64,000 bases of DNA from Chengkuizengella axinellae (GCF_030730905.1 NZ_JAVAMP010000001.1:868001-932000); one strand, 5' to 3'; positions 36,637 through 47,323 are shown, counted from the first letter of the stretch. The notes: a model not told the origin generated them from the letters alone. Numbers and translations: made by a program.

Positions 36637-38517
36637 ATGAAACCAGAATTGCGCGAATACCTTAAAACAAATATCATTACTGGAGATGGCGCAATGGGAA
36701 CCTATTTATATCATCTTGGATTTCCAGTAGGTATTTCGTATGAAGAATTTAATATAATAAAACCCGATGTCATAGCAGATGTTCATCGCAAATATTATGA
36801 AGCAGGGGCTCGTTTAATTGAAACCAATACTTTTACGGCCACAAGGGAGAAATTATCCAAATACGGATTGGAAAATGAAGTGAGATCCATCAACCTTGCG
36901 GGTGTGAACATTGCACGAAGTGCTGTTGGAGAGGATGCATATGTTGTTGGAGCTATTGGTTCTATTAGAGCAGGACGACGTAATAATATAACTACAGATC
37001 AACTAAAGAGAGATTTTGAGGAACAAATTGAAGCTTTATTAGAAGGAGAAGTGGATGGATTTATTCTGGAAACTTTTTTTGACTTAGACGAAGCTATTAT
37101 ACCAATTCAAATCATTCGTTCTAAGAGTGATTTACCGATCATATGTCAATTCGCAGTTGAGGATGTTGGACGTACTTCCGATGGTTTTTCCATATCAGAG
37201 GCTTTTCAACAGGTCAGAGAACATGGTGCTGATATTGTTGGTTTAAATTGCAGAAGTGGTCCAAATTTAATGATCAGAACGTTAGAGAACATTTCTAGAG
37301 CCGAAGAAGTTCCTCTTTCTGTATTTCCAAATGCAGGGATTCCAGACTATGTTGATGGGGAATATACTTACATGGCATCACCAGAGTATTTTGCTCAAAG
37401 TGCACTGCACTTTGCCAAATTAGGTGCGAAAATCATTGGAGGCTGCTGTGGTACAACGCCGGAGCATATCAGTGCCATATCTGAAGCATTAAAAGAGTTT
37501 GATCCTCAGGATCTGCAGTATTCAGCTAAACCTGCTAAAAGTTCAGTAGATACTCAAAAAACAATTGAAACTAATGAGATTTTTGAGGATAAAAAACCTT
37601 CCATCGTTGAAATCGTTAAACAAAGACATACCGTTATTGTTGAACTAGATCCTCCGAGGGATTTGGATATTAGTAAATTTATGAAGGGCTCCGAAGCTTT
37701 AAAACAAGTCGGTGCAGATGCCGTAACTATGGCTGATAATTCATTAGCTGTGACAAGAATGAGCAATTTAGCATTAGGTCAGTTGATTAAGGAAAAACAT
37801 GATGTTCGTCCATTAGTGCACATTGCTTGTCGTGATCGTAATCTGATTGGGTCACAAACCCATATGATGGGATTGCATGCATTAGGGATTGATCATGTTT
37901 TAGCAGTAACAGGTGATCCAGCTCGTTTTGGAGATTTGCCAGGCTCTAGCTCTGTGTATGATACAACTTCCTTTGAAATGATAAGAATGATTAAACAGCT
38001 TAATGAAGGGATTTCTTTTTCTGGTAAACCTCTAAAGCAAAAAGCTAATTTTGTAGTAGGGGCTGCATTTAATCCAAATGTGAAATACTTGGACAAAGCG
38101 GTTAAACGACTAGAGCGAAAGATTGAAGCGGGTGCAGATTATATTATGACTCAACCCGTATATGATGCAGGTTTAATTAAAGCAGTGTTTGAATCAACTA
38201 AACATTTAAACATCCCTATTTTTATAGGAATCATGCCACTTGCAAGTGGGCGAAATGCAGAATATCTACACAATGAAGTGCCAGGAATTCAATTATCAGA
38301 TGAAGTTAGAAAAAGAATGTCTGGACTCTCAGGAGAAGAGGGAAGAAGAGAAGGTGTAGAAATTGCGAAGGAGCTATTGAATACAGCAATCGAATATTTC
38401 AAAGGGATATATTTAATTACACCATTTATGTCTTACCAAATGACTGCAGAGTTAACAGAATATGTTTGGATGAAGACAAATCGTTTAGACTCTCACTTGT
38501 ACCCTATCTCAAAATGA
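36637..38517 (+). CDS. Bifunctional homocysteine S-methyltransferase/methylenetetrahydrofolate reductase (YitJ-like)
   Basis: This 626-residue fusion acts in methionine and folate metabolism. The N-terminal half (about 1-290) is the homocysteine methyltransferase domain, with GDGAMGTYLY, ETNTFTA and the zinc-binding cysteines in GLNCRSGP and GGCCGTTPEH. The C-terminal half (about 325-620) is MTHFR, with LDPPRD, ACRDRN, ALGIDHVLAVTGDP and TQPVYDAG. I chose the ATG at 36637 behind GGGGG; ATG 36631 is too close to it. B. subtilis YitJ has the same architecture and is controlled by an S-box riboswitch, but I see no S-box here. Confidence 0.92.
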   Translation: MKPELREYLKTNIITGDGAMGTYLYHLGFPVGISYEEFNIIKPDVIADVHRKYYEAGARLIETNTFTATREKLSKYGLENEVRSINLAGVNIARSAVGEDAYVVGAIGSIRAGRRNNITTDQLKRDFEEQIEALLEGEVDGFILETFFDLDEAIIPIQIIRSKSDLPIICQFAVEDVGRTSDGFSISEAFQQVREHGADIVGLNCRSGPNLMIRTLENISRAEEVPLSVFPNAGIPDYVDGEYTYMASPEYFAQSALHFAKLGAKIIGGCCGTTPEHISAISEALKEFDPQDLQYSAKPAKSSVDTQKTIETNEIFEDKKPSIVEIVKQRHTVIVELDPPRDLDISKFMKGSEALKQVGADAVTMADNSLAVTRMSNLALGQLIKEKHDVRPLVHIACRDRNLIGSQTHMMGLHALGIDHVLAVTGDPARFGDLPGSSSVYDTTSFEMIRMIKQLNEGISFSGKPLKQKANFVVGAAFNPNVKYLDKAVKRLERKIEAGADYIMTQPVYDAGLIKAVFESTKHLNIPIFIGIMPLASGRNAEYLHNEVPGIQLSDEVRKRMSGLSGEEGRREGVEIAKELLNTAIEYFKGIYLITPFMSYQMTAELTEYVWMKTNRLDSHLYPISK

Positions 38518-38568
38518 ATTAGAATAGAGGTTGTTCAAAAAGTTGAATAGATCATTGGATGTGTTTGT

Positions 38569-39453
38569 ATGTTTCAAAGTATGACTGGATTTGGTCAAGC
38601 AATCAGATTGTTTGAAGGTTATCAAATTCAAATAGATGTAAAATCGGTTAACCACCGATATCGAGAGATTATTGTAAGAATGCCGCGAGAGTGGTTGTCA
38701 CTCGAGGAATCTTTGAAGGCTATGATTCAAAAGAGGATTCAGCGAGGTCGTGTAGAAGTATTTATGACAATAGAACATCAAGAATCAAATGCTGATCATC
38801 AACTAGAAATAGATTGGTCATTAGCAGATCGTTATGTTCAAGCTGTCAACCAGTTAAAAGATCGTTATCAACTGCAGGATTCATTATCGATAAAAGATTT
38901 CTTAGCTATTCCTGAACTCATTACATCAACTAGAAACCTTCCTGATCAAAATGATTTTGTGAATCAACAAATTTCAGAATGCTTAGAAGATGCTTTGAAT
39001 CAATTGTTGGAAATGAGGAAGAGGGAAGGAAGTTATTTACGTGAAGATGTAATGAAACGAGTCACCGTCATGAGACAACATCATCTTCAGATCCAGTCTA
39101 TGACTTCTACGGCAGTTGAACAAATGCGTGAAAAACTGCATCAGCGAATTCAAGAAATTTTAACGCAAAAACAATTGGATGAAACTCGTCTTACGATGGA
39201 AGTAGCTTTACTTGCAGAGCGTGCGAATATAGATGAAGAATTAACCCGCTTGTTAAGTCATTTTGATCAATGCAACACATTATTTGAACAAAATGAGCCT
39301 GTCGGGCGCAAATTTGATTTTTTAATTCAAGAAATGAATCGAGAAGTGAATACGATCGGATCAAAGTCTAATTTTACCGAAATCACGAATAAAGTCGTTG
39401 AAATGAAAGCAGAGTTAGAGAAGATAAGAGAGCAAGTTCAAAATATTCAATGA
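38569..39453 (+). CDS. yicC: YicC/YloC family endoribonuclease-like protein
   Basis: This 294-residue protein matches the YicC family, with SMTGFGQA at the N-terminus, SVNHRYREI, the RGRVEVF motif, and the C-terminal DUF1732 part ending in GRKFDFLIQEMNREVNTIGSKS. YicC proteins of E. coli and B. subtilis (YloC) have recently been described as endoribonucleases affecting mRNA stability. The SD is weak. It opens the yloC-remA-gmk-rpoZ gene string known from B. subtilis. Confidence 0.92.
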   Translation: MFQSMTGFGQAIRLFEGYQIQIDVKSVNHRYREIIVRMPREWLSLEESLKAMIQKRIQRGRVEVFMTIEHQESNADHQLEIDWSLADRYVQAVNQLKDRYQLQDSLSIKDFLAIPELITSTRNLPDQNDFVNQQISECLEDALNQLLEMRKREGSYLREDVMKRVTVMRQHHLQIQSMTSTAVEQMREKLHQRIQEILTQKQLDETRLTMEVALLAERANIDEELTRLLSHFDQCNTLFEQNEPVGRKFDFLIQEMNREVNTIGSKSNFTEITNKVVEMKAELEKIREQVQNIQ

Positions 39454-39518
39454 CAATTATGATCTTTGTATGTATACCATACAGGTATTCTGTGAATAGG
39501 TATTAGGGAGGAACTGAA

Positions 39519-39782
39519 ATGGGAATAAAACTTATTAATATTGGTTTTGGCAATATTGTATCTGCGAATCGTATTATTTCTATCGTCAGCCCAGAATCGG
39601 CACCCATTAAAAGAATGATTCAAGAAGCGCGTGACCGCCACATGTTAATTGATGCTACATATGGAAGACGAACTCGTGCTGTGATCTTAACAGACAGTGA
39701 TCACGTTATTTTATCTGCTGTACAACCTGAAACAGTTGCACAAAGATTAACAAGCAATAAAGAAGATGATCAAGACGAATAA
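39519..39782 (+). CDS. remA: RemA (YlzA), DNA-binding regulator of extracellular matrix genes
   Basis: This 87-residue protein matches RemA from end to end, including [40 protein letters not shown] and [18 protein letters not shown]. In B. subtilis RemA forms ring-shaped oligomers that bind DNA and activates biofilm matrix and osmoprotection genes. The ATG has GGGAGG upstream. It lies 13 bases before gmk, so the order yicC-remA-gmk-rpoZ is conserved. Confidence 0.95.
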   Translation: MGIKLINIGFGNIVSANRIISIVSPESAPIKRMIQEARDRHMLIDATYGRRTRAVILTDSDHVILSAVQPETVAQRLTSNKEDDQDE

Positions 39783-39795
39783 GTTGGAGAGTGTT

Positions 39796-40398
39796 ATGGA
39801 TAAAGGACTATTAATTGTATTATCTGGACCTTCAGGAGTAGGAAAAGGGACAGTATGTACAGCATTGCGTAAAAGGAAACCCGAACTTATATACTCAATT
39901 TCTGCCACAACTAGAAGGCCACGTGATGGCGAAGTTGATGGTGTAAATTATTTTTTTAAAGAAAAAGAGCAATTTTTAACCATGATTCAAAATAATGAGC
40001 TTTTAGAATGGGCAGAGTATGTTGGCAATTATTACGGTACACCCATTCAATTTGTAGAAGATACAATTAACGCTGGCGATGATATTATATTAGAAATTGA
40101 TGTCCAGGGAGCTTTGAAAGTGAAAGAGACATTTCCCGAAGCAGTGTACATTTTTTTAGTTCCTCCTTCAATAGATGAATTGAAAAATCGCATAGAAGGA
40201 AGAGGAACTGAAACAGCCGATATTATTAAACATCGATTGTCTATGGCACAAGAGGAAATTGAACTTTTAAAACATTATGATTATGCAGTAGTTAATGATA
40301 AGATAGAAAATGCTTGTTCAAAAATAGAGTCCATTATAGTAGCAGAGCATTGTAAAAGATTTCGATTTATAGAGAACAAAACTAAAGAAGAGGTGTAG
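39796..40398 (+). CDS. gmk: Guanylate kinase
   Basis: Gmk phosphorylates GMP to GDP. The 200-residue protein has the P-loop [10 protein letters not shown], the GMP-binding [19 protein letters not shown] and [15 protein letters not shown], and the lid region. I chose the ATG at 39796, with GGAG upstream, which gives the standard length. The stop codon lies two bases before the rpoZ start codon, and the rpoZ SD lies inside gmk, so the two are translated together. Confidence 0.95.
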   Translation: MDKGLLIVLSGPSGVGKGTVCTALRKRKPELIYSISATTRRPRDGEVDGVNYFFKEKEQFLTMIQNNELLEWAEYVGNYYGTPIQFVEDTINAGDDIILEIDVQGALKVKETFPEAVYIFLVPPSIDELKNRIEGRGTETADIIKHRLSMAQEEIELLKHYDYAVVNDKIENACSKIESIIVAEHCKRFRFIENKTKEEV

Positions 40399-40400
40399 TG

Positions 40401-40598
40401 ATGTTATATCCATCCATTGATGAAATTGTTGATAGAATTGATAGTAAATACTCACTTGTTGTGGCAGTATCCAAAGAAGCAAGATTGCTTCGAGATGGGA
40501 AGTCAGTAAAGCTTGAAAAAGTGAAATCACATAAATATGTCGGTATGGCATTAGAAGAAATCTATAACGAGCATCTTTTAATCATAGAAAGCAAGTAA
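40401..40598 (+). CDS. rpoZ: RNA polymerase omega subunit
   Basis: This 65-residue protein matches RpoZ, with YPSIDEIVDRIDSKYSLVV, SKEARLL and YVGMALEEIYNEHL. Omega aids assembly and stability of RNA polymerase by clamping beta-prime. The ATG at 40401 follows GAGGTG. It is followed by a terminator and then coaBC, the same order as in B. subtilis. Confidence 0.95.
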   Translation: MLYPSIDEIVDRIDSKYSLVVAVSKEARLLRDGKSVKLEKVKSHKYVGMALEEIYNEHLLIIESK

Positions 40599-40615
40599 TT
40601 TAAATATTTTATTTT

Positions 40616-40643
40616 TCAACAACCTGAGGGTTGTTATTTTTTT
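40616..40643 (+). terminator. Terminator after rpoZ
   Basis: AACAACC pairs with GGTTGTT (40618-40624 with 40629-40635), followed by a T7 run. Confidence 0.8.
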
Positions 40644-40721
40644 GATGCACGTCATTTCTGAAAGGTTATGTTTTAGATGATGGGGTGTATTATTATTTAG
40701 TGGGAAAGTAGGGTGAGTTGT

Positions 40722-41927
40722 ATGCTAAAAGGTAAAACAATCGTACTTGGTATTAGTGGGGGGATAGCTGCATACAAAGCAGCTTCTTTATGCAGTAAGT
40801 TAGCTCAAGCAGGGGCAAGCGTTCATGTGATCATGACCGAATCTGCGGCAAAATTCATCCAGCCCTTAACGTTGCAAACATTGTCTCGCAACCCTGTTAT
40901 CATCGACATTTTTGATGAAGAAGATGCGGCAGTTGTATCACACATTGATTTGGCAGATCGAGCAGATCTAGTGTTGGTTGCTCCGGCAACAGCAAATATG
41001 ATTGCAAAAATGGCTCATGGTTTAGCAGATGATATGTTGAGTACAACTTTATTAGCTACAACAGCACCGATTATGGTTGCTCCTGCAATGAATGTACATA
41101 TGTATGCCCATCCAGCCGTACAACAAAATATGAAAACCCTTCAGCAACGTGGGATTCAATTTGTTAGTCCTGGAACAGGTCAATTAGCTTGTGGGTATGT
41201 AGGTGAAGGAAGGTTGGCTGAACCTGAAACGATTTTTGATGTTGTAGAACAGCATTTTTTGACTTTCAACTCATCATCTCAATTACTTCAAGGAAAACGT
41301 GTATTAGTTACAGCTGGAGGTACATTGGAACGTATAGATCCTGTAAGGTATATCACGAATGATTCTTCTGGTAAAATGGGTTTTGCATTAGCAGAGACTG
41401 CTTCTAGAATGGGTGCAGATGTTGTTTTAGTGTCAGCAAATACGCATTTGAGTTTACCTGAAGGTGTTGAAAATGTAAGTGTTGAAACTACGGAAGAGAT
41501 GTATCAAGCTGTTTTAAACAGGTACGAAAAAATGGATATCGTGATCAAAGCTGCGGCCGTTTCAGATTATCGACCTGTCCAACAATATAAACAAAAAATA
41601 AAGAAATCAGATGACTCTATAACAATTACATTTCAAAAAAATCCTGACATACTTAAGAAACTAGGTGAATTAAAAACGCACCAATTTCTAATTGGTTTTG
41701 CAGCTGAAACTAACAATGTGGAGCATTATGCACTTGAGAAATTGAAAAACAAAAACTGTGATATGCTCGTTGCTAACGACGTAACGCTTCCAGGTGCTGG
41801 TTTTGGCACTGACACGAACAAAGTGAGTTTGTATGATAAAATGGGATTGATTGAAGAACTACCACTTTTATCTAAAGAGCAAATATCAGAGCAGATTCTT
41901 AAAATTACTGCTTCAAAATTGTCGTAA
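40722..41927 (+). CDS. coaBC: Bifunctional phosphopantothenoylcysteine decarboxylase/phosphopantothenate-cysteine ligase
   Basis: CoaBC performs two consecutive steps of coenzyme A synthesis. The N-terminal flavoprotein CoaC domain (about 1-180) has GISGGIAAYKA, the catalytic-His region AVVSHIDLADRADLVLVAPAT (split across the text) and PAMNVHMYAHPA. The C-terminal CoaB domain has VTAGGTLERIDPVRYITN and KAAAVSDYRP. I chose the ATG at 40722, behind AGGGTGAG, over the in-frame GTG at 40713. The priA gene follows 17 bases later. Confidence 0.95.
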   Translation: MLKGKTIVLGISGGIAAYKAASLCSKLAQAGASVHVIMTESAAKFIQPLTLQTLSRNPVIIDIFDEEDAAVVSHIDLADRADLVLVAPATANMIAKMAHGLADDMLSTTLLATTAPIMVAPAMNVHMYAHPAVQQNMKTLQQRGIQFVSPGTGQLACGYVGEGRLAEPETIFDVVEQHFLTFNSSSQLLQGKRVLVTAGGTLERIDPVRYITNDSSGKMGFALAETASRMGADVVLVSANTHLSLPEGVENVSVETTEEMYQAVLNRYEKMDIVIKAAAVSDYRPVQQYKQKIKKSDDSITITFQKNPDILKKLGELKTHQFLIGFAAETNNVEHYALEKLKNKNCDMLVANDVTLPGAGFGTDTNKVSLYDKMGLIEELPLLSKEQISEQILKITASKLS

Positions 41928-41944
41928 GGTGGTGATTTGAATCC

Positions 41945-44404
41945 ATGTATGCTCGAGTCATCGTTGATGTTCCTTCGAAGCAAACCAATCGTCCATTTGA
42001 TTATAAAATTCCACCGACTCTAAAAGATTGGGTGGAGGTCGGTAGTCGAGTTGGGGTAAGATTTGGTCCGAGAATGATCCAAGGTTTTGTCGTTGAGTTA
42101 TTAGAACAAAGCGAAGTGGATGATCGCAAATTAAAAAGTATTGAAAGTGTTCTAGAGCTTCAACCTTCATTAACAGAGGAACTGGTAGAGTTAGCGAAGT
42201 GGATGAGTCGCAGATATTTATGCAATGAAATCACAGCACTTCAGGTCATGTTGCCAGGGGCATTGAAAGCAAAATATGAAAAATACATTGCTCTAGCGGA
42301 GGATTCTGGTTCAGATTCACTAACAAATGATCCATTGCATGCTAAAGGTGAAATGCAAAATGAAATTATACATTTTATAAAAAAGAAACAAACTGTTGAA
42401 ATGAATGAGCTGCTTACTAGATTTCCTAATGCAAGCATGTTGATTAAAAAACTGATCATAAACGAAATCTTGATAGAAACACAAAATATCAAAAATCGAG
42501 TCTCTACTAAAAAAGTGCTAATGGTATATCCTCCAGATAATATCACTATGTTAGAAGGATATAAACAAGAGTTGTCCAAGCAAGCTCATAAGCAATTAGA
42601 AGTTTTACAATTTTTTATAGATCAACCCAAACCGATTCAGCTGTCGGAGTTAACTAAACGTTTAAATACCAGTTCTTCAAGTATTAAGTCACTAGCCAGT
42701 AAACAATGGTTAAAATTAGAATCAACTGAAATTTATCGTGATCCTTATCAAAAACATGATTTTAAACAGAGTTACCCTCTCCAACTCACCGAGGAGCAAG
42801 AGAAGGTTTTTCAAACGATCAGACAGACAATTCATGCGAAGAGGCAGCAGCTTTTCCTGCTGCATGGCGTGACTGGAAGCGGAAAAACAGAAATATATTT
42901 GCAAACGATTCAACAATGCATTCATCAAAATAGAGAGGCTATTGTCCTAGTTCCCGAAATATCTCTTACTCCACAAATGGTTGAACGATTTAAAAGTCGC
43001 TTTGGAGATTTGGTTGCGGTGCTTCATAGTCGTTTATCTGCTGGTGAACGATTTGATGAGTGGCGGAAAATTCAACAAAAAAAGGTGAAGGTTGCTATCG
43101 GTGCAAGGTCTGCTATTTTCGCTCCTTTTACAAACATCGGCTTAATTATTATTGATGAAGAACATGAGACATCCTACAAACAACAGGATAACCCAAAGTA
43201 TCATGCGGTAGAAATTGCAAAAATGAGAAGTAAAGCACATCAAGCTGCGGTTATTCTAGGTTCAGCCACCCCCTCACTTGAAACTTATTATGAAAGTCAT
43301 CAATCAACCATGCAATATTTGCCTATGCCATCTCGAGTGGCTGGACGAGCAATGCCAACTGTTCAGGTTGTTGACATGAGGGAAGAATTAAAAGAAGGAA
43401 ACAGATCCATGTTTAGTAGGCCATTACATCAAGCCATTGAGGATCGTTTAAATAAAAAAGAACAAATTGTATTATTGTTGAATCGTAGAGGATATTCTAC
43501 TTTTGTCATGTGTAGATCTTGTGGACATGTTGTAAGCTGTCCTCATTGTGATATTTCACTGACATATCACATGAATACTCGTCATTTACGTTGTCATTAT
43601 TGTGGTTATGCTGAAAGAGAAAGCAGCTCATGTCCATCATGTTCAAGTGAGCATATACGCTATTTTGGAACAGGAACTCAAAAAGTTGAAGAGAGTTTGA
43701 CTAGTCATTTTCCAGGTATTCGAGTGATCCGGATGGATGTAGATACAACCTCAGAAAAGGGATCGCACGAAAAATGGTTGAATCAGTTTCGCGATCAAAA
43801 AGCAGATGTTTTATTAGGAACACAGATGGTAGCCAAAGGGTTGGATTTTCCAAAAGTGACGTTAGTTGGAGTTATAGCTGCCGATACAGTACTGAATCTT
43901 CCGGATTTTCGAGCCGCTGAAAAAACGTTTCAGCTTCTGACACAAGTATCTGGTCGAGCAGGAAGGCATCAATTACCTGGGGAGGTTGTCATTCAAACTT
44001 ACAATCCAGATCATTATAGTGTCATTAGTGCTAGCCATCATGATTATACATCATTTATGAGAACTGAACTACAAAGCAGAAAGCAAGGCATTTATCCTCC
44101 ATATTGCAAATTGATATTAATTACATTTTCTCATGAGAATATGAACCTTTTAGTTAGGACTGGTGAGTCATTTTCAGAATATATTAAAAGGCAGCAACTT
44201 CCATCTATCATTGATGTTTTAGGACCTGTTGCCTCTCCAATTCCAAGGAAGAAGGATAGATATCGTTTCCAATGTTTGATAAAATATCGAGGAGGATGGG
44301 AAACGATTCATCTGGTTCACAAAGCCGTTTCTTCGTTGGAGAATACCGTAAAACAAACAAAATTACAAGTTAGTGTTGATGTAGATCCACAAATGTTAAT
44401 GTAA
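41945..44404 (+). CDS. priA: Primosomal replication-restart helicase PriA
   Basis: PriA recognises abandoned replication forks and reloads the replisome. The 819-residue protein has a 3'-end-binding N-terminal domain (FDYKIPP), a winged helix, and helicase lobes with GVTGSGKTEIY, DEEHE, GSATPSLE and SGRAGRHQLPGEV. A zinc domain with eight cysteines lies between (CRSCGHVVSCPHC, CHYCGYAERESSSCPSC). The GGTGGTG site is a suitable distance before the ATG. The length is usual for Firmicutes. Its position between coaBC and def is conserved. Confidence 0.95.
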   Translation: MYARVIVDVPSKQTNRPFDYKIPPTLKDWVEVGSRVGVRFGPRMIQGFVVELLEQSEVDDRKLKSIESVLELQPSLTEELVELAKWMSRRYLCNEITALQVMLPGALKAKYEKYIALAEDSGSDSLTNDPLHAKGEMQNEIIHFIKKKQTVEMNELLTRFPNASMLIKKLIINEILIETQNIKNRVSTKKVLMVYPPDNITMLEGYKQELSKQAHKQLEVLQFFIDQPKPIQLSELTKRLNTSSSSIKSLASKQWLKLESTEIYRDPYQKHDFKQSYPLQLTEEQEKVFQTIRQTIHAKRQQLFLLHGVTGSGKTEIYLQTIQQCIHQNREAIVLVPEISLTPQMVERFKSRFGDLVAVLHSRLSAGERFDEWRKIQQKKVKVAIGARSAIFAPFTNIGLIIIDEEHETSYKQQDNPKYHAVEIAKMRSKAHQAAVILGSATPSLETYYESHQSTMQYLPMPSRVAGRAMPTVQVVDMREELKEGNRSMFSRPLHQAIEDRLNKKEQIVLLLNRRGYSTFVMCRSCGHVVSCPHCDISLTYHMNTRHLRCHYCGYAERESSSCPSCSSEHIRYFGTGTQKVEESLTSHFPGIRVIRMDVDTTSEKGSHEKWLNQFRDQKADVLLGTQMVAKGLDFPKVTLVGVIAADTVLNLPDFRAAEKTFQLLTQVSGRAGRHQLPGEVVIQTYNPDHYSVISASHHDYTSFMRTELQSRKQGIYPPYCKLILITFSHENMNLLVRTGESFSEYIKRQQLPSIIDVLGPVASPIPRKKDRYRFQCLIKYRGGWETIHLVHKAVSSLENTVKQTKLQVSVDVDPQMLM

Positions 44405-44473
44405 TAGAAGTTAATCAATCCACTTATTTTGGACTAATTTGAATAAAATATTTAGAGAAGGTAGGTGTTTGAC

Positions 44474-44965
44474 ATGGCAATTAGAGTCATTGTTAAAAAT
44501 CCAGATCCCATTCTAAGGGAAAAATGCAAACCTGTAACGAAATTCAATAAAAATCTTCATAAACTGCTGGATGATATGGCAGAAACGATGTATGATGCAC
44601 CAGGAGTTGGGCTTGCTGCTCCACAAATAGGCATATTAAAACGAGTGATTGTGCTTGATTCAGGTGAAGAAGATGGACCAGGATTAATTGAAATTGTAAA
44701 CCCAGAAATTATTAAGACTTCCGATGAAAAAGAAGTAGGACCTGAAGGATGTTTGAGCATTCCTTCTATTAATGGAGAAGTCAATCGTTTTAAAGCAATT
44801 ACGGTTAAAGGTATGGATCGAGATGGAAATGAAGTTGTGTACGAAGCAGAAGATTTTCTTGCAAGAATTTTTCAACACGAAATCGATCACTTAAATGGAG
44901 TATTGTTTACAGATATAGCAGAAACCATATATGAAAGGGAACAACCTAACAATGTCATTGACTAA
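44474..44965 (+). CDS. def: Peptide deformylase
   Basis: Def removes the formyl group from nascent proteins. The 163-residue enzyme has all three motifs: [17 protein letters not shown] with the metal-binding cysteine, and QHEIDHLNG with the metal-binding histidines and catalytic Glu. I chose the ATG at 44474, with GGTAGGTG upstream; the frame extends to a GTG at 44465 that is too close. It overlaps fmt by 14 bases. Confidence 0.95.
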   Translation: MAIRVIVKNPDPILREKCKPVTKFNKNLHKLLDDMAETMYDAPGVGLAAPQIGILKRVIVLDSGEEDGPGLIEIVNPEIIKTSDEKEVGPEGCLSIPSINGEVNRFKAITVKGMDRDGNEVVYEAEDFLARIFQHEIDHLNGVLFTDIAETIYEREQPNNVID

Positions 44966-45923
44966 ACAAATTCGCATCGTTTTTATGGGAACACCGGATT
45001 TTGCTGTTCCCTCACTTAAGGTATTAATGGAACAGGAATGGAATGTTGTTGGTGTGGTGACACAACCGGATAGACCAAAGGGCAGAAAAAAGATATTAAC
45101 TCCCACTCCAGTAAAAGCGGAGGCATTAAATCACGATATTCCTGTTTATCAACCTCATCGCATGAAGGATCCCGAAGCGATTGAGCAATTAAAGCAATTA
45201 CAACCTGATTTGATCGTCACTGCGGCATTTGGTCAAATATTACCGAAAGCGGTATTGGATGTTCCTCGCTTTGGATGCATCAATGTTCATGCCTCACTTC
45301 TACCTAAATATAGAGGAGGTGCCCCTATTCATCATGCCATTAAAAATGGGGAGTCCGTTACAGGAGTTACCATTATGTATATGGCAGAAGGATTAGACAC
45401 AGGAGATATGATCAGTCATGTTGAAGTGCCTATTCTTGACCAAGATAATACGGGAACTATGTTTGAAAAATTAAGTAGGTCAGGAGCGGAGTTGTTAAAA
45501 ACTACCTTACCTAAACTTGTAGAAGAGGGGATTCAAGCTGAGCCTCAGAATCATGAAGAAGCTTCCTATGCTCCTAATATTCAAAGAGAAGATGAACTTA
45601 TCGATTGGCAAAAATCTTCGAAGAAAATCTTCAACCATATTCGTGCTTTAAATCCATGGCCAGGTTCTTATACTTCATGGGATGGGAAAGTTCTAAAAAT
45701 ATGGAAAAGTATAAATCCTGATGTAAGAACGCTTCATTCAGAAAATGTAAATGATGCAGTGCCAGGTACAGTAATTCAAATGAATAAAGAAGGCATAGAA
45801 GTGAAAACTGGTGATGGAACCATCTGGTTGACGGAAATTCAACCGGCTGGTAAAAAAAGAATGGATGTTGCTGAGTTTAACAAAGGAAGCAATATTCCAG
45901 AAGGAACAAGGTTCGGGAGCTGA
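44952..45923 (+). CDS. fmt: Methionyl-tRNA formyltransferase
   Basis: Fmt formylates initiator Met-tRNA. The 323-residue protein has [16 protein letters not shown], the folate-binding [19 protein letters not shown] with the catalytic Asn-His, and the LDTGDM motif with the catalytic Asp. The C-terminal tRNA-binding domain includes [13 protein letters not shown] chose the ATG at 44952, because AAAGGGA precedes it and it overlaps the def end; ATG at 44931 is in frame but has no SD. It works in the same cycle as Def. Confidence 0.95.
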   Translation: MSLTKQIRIVFMGTPDFAVPSLKVLMEQEWNVVGVVTQPDRPKGRKKILTPTPVKAEALNHDIPVYQPHRMKDPEAIEQLKQLQPDLIVTAAFGQILPKAVLDVPRFGCINVHASLLPKYRGGAPIHHAIKNGESVTGVTIMYMAEGLDTGDMISHVEVPILDQDNTGTMFEKLSRSGAELLKTTLPKLVEEGIQAEPQNHEEASYAPNIQREDELIDWQKSSKKIFNHIRALNPWPGSYTSWDGKVLKIWKSINPDVRTLHSENVNDAVPGTVIQMNKEGIEVKTGDGTIWLTEIQPAGKKRMDVAEFNKGSNIPEGTRFGS

Positions 45924-45928
45924 TATTT

Positions 45929-47323
45929 ATGACTTCAACTAATACATCGAAAACGAAAAAGAAAATACCTACAGCTCGTGAGCTAGCAATGAATATTCTC
46001 ACAAAGGTTGATGAGAAGAAGGCTTACAGCAATATTTTGTTGAATGAATCTTTGAACAAATTTCAATTAGAAAGACAAGAGGTTTCATTAACAACTGAAA
46101 TTGTGTATGGAACCATCCAAAGAATGAATACGATTGACTATTTTCTCAATCAATTTGTATCAAAAAAAGTAAACAAGCTGCAACCATGGGTTCGTAGTTT
46201 ATTGAGATTAAGCTTTTATCAGTTGTATTACTTGGATCGAATACCTGATCATGCGGTTGTGAATGAAGCAGTGAATATTGCGAAACGAAAAGGGCATCGC
46301 GGTATTTCAGGCATGGTGAATGCTGTGCTCAGAAATATCATTCGTAAAAAAGAGCAGTTAGTGTTGCCAGACTCTTCAAATAAGGTTCGTTATATATCCT
46401 TAAAGCACTCACATCCAGAATGGATGGTAAAACGGTGGATTCAACAGTTTGGTCAGGAGGTTGCTGAACAAATATGCGAGGCTAATAACGGTGCTCCACA
46501 TGTGAGTGTCAGAGTAAATCAAATGAAAATGGATAGAGATACCGTCATACACGAGATGGAAAATGAGGATTTACAGGTTGCACTTTCTTCATTATCCCAA
46601 GATGGGATCGTAGTTGAAAGTGGTGGGAATATGGCTCACAGCCATTGGTTTAAAGAGGGGAAAATTTCCATTCAAGATGAAAGCTCAATGTTGGTTGCTG
46701 CTATATTGGATCCTAAACCGAATGAAACGATTCTTGACTGCTGTGCTGCACCTGGAGGAAAAACTACACATATCGCAGAAAAAATGAGAAGCTCTGGGAC
46801 GATTTGGGCAAATGATATACATCCACATAAACAGAAATTGATTGATGAGCAAAGTGACCGATTACAGCTCAAAAATATTAATACAACGATTCATGATGCA
46901 CTTGATTTAAATAAAAAGTTTGAAAAACATACGTTTGATCGGGTATTACTTGATGCACCTTGTTCTGGTTTGGGCGTAATCCGTAGAAAACCTGATTTGA
47001 AATGGGTTAAAAGCGAGGCAGATGTTAAAGAAATTAGTAAAATACAGCTGGACATTCTAAGTCGTGTTGCTGATTTATTGAAACCAGGTGGTATTTTAGT
47101 GTATAGCACCTGTACGATAGAGTCTTCTGAAAATGAGAATATTATCCATGATTTTCTACAGGAAAATCCTGAATTCACGATCGATTCCTCCACAAGTCAA
47201 CTCTTGCCTCATCATGTATATGATCGAGTAAAAGTAGAAGATGGATTGATACAGGTTTTACCACAATTTTTTCATTCAGACGGTTTTTTTATTGCTCGTT
47301 TACAAAAAAAAGAGAATGTATGA
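45929..47323 (+). CDS. rsmB: 16S rRNA m5C967 methyltransferase RsmB
   Basis: RsmB (Sun/RrmB) methylates C967 of 16S rRNA using SAM. The 464-residue protein has an N-terminal NusB-like RNA-binding domain (about 1-150), a linker, and a Rossmann methyltransferase domain with LDCCAAPGGKTTHIA, the catalytic-loop DAPCSGLGVIRRKPD and the second catalytic cysteine in YSTCTIESSENE. GGGAG lies before the ATG. It sits five bases after fmt. Confidence 0.95.
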   Translation: MTSTNTSKTKKKIPTARELAMNILTKVDEKKAYSNILLNESLNKFQLERQEVSLTTEIVYGTIQRMNTIDYFLNQFVSKKVNKLQPWVRSLLRLSFYQLYYLDRIPDHAVVNEAVNIAKRKGHRGISGMVNAVLRNIIRKKEQLVLPDSSNKVRYISLKHSHPEWMVKRWIQQFGQEVAEQICEANNGAPHVSVRVNQMKMDRDTVIHEMENEDLQVALSSLSQDGIVVESGGNMAHSHWFKEGKISIQDESSMLVAAILDPKPNETILDCCAAPGGKTTHIAEKMRSSGTIWANDIHPHKQKLIDEQSDRLQLKNINTTIHDALDLNKKFEKHTFDRVLLDAPCSGLGVIRRKPDLKWVKSEADVKEISKIQLDILSRVADLLKPGGILVYSTCTIESSENENIIHDFLQENPEFTIDSSTSQLLPHHVYDRVKVEDGLIQVLPQFFHSDGFFIARLQKKENV

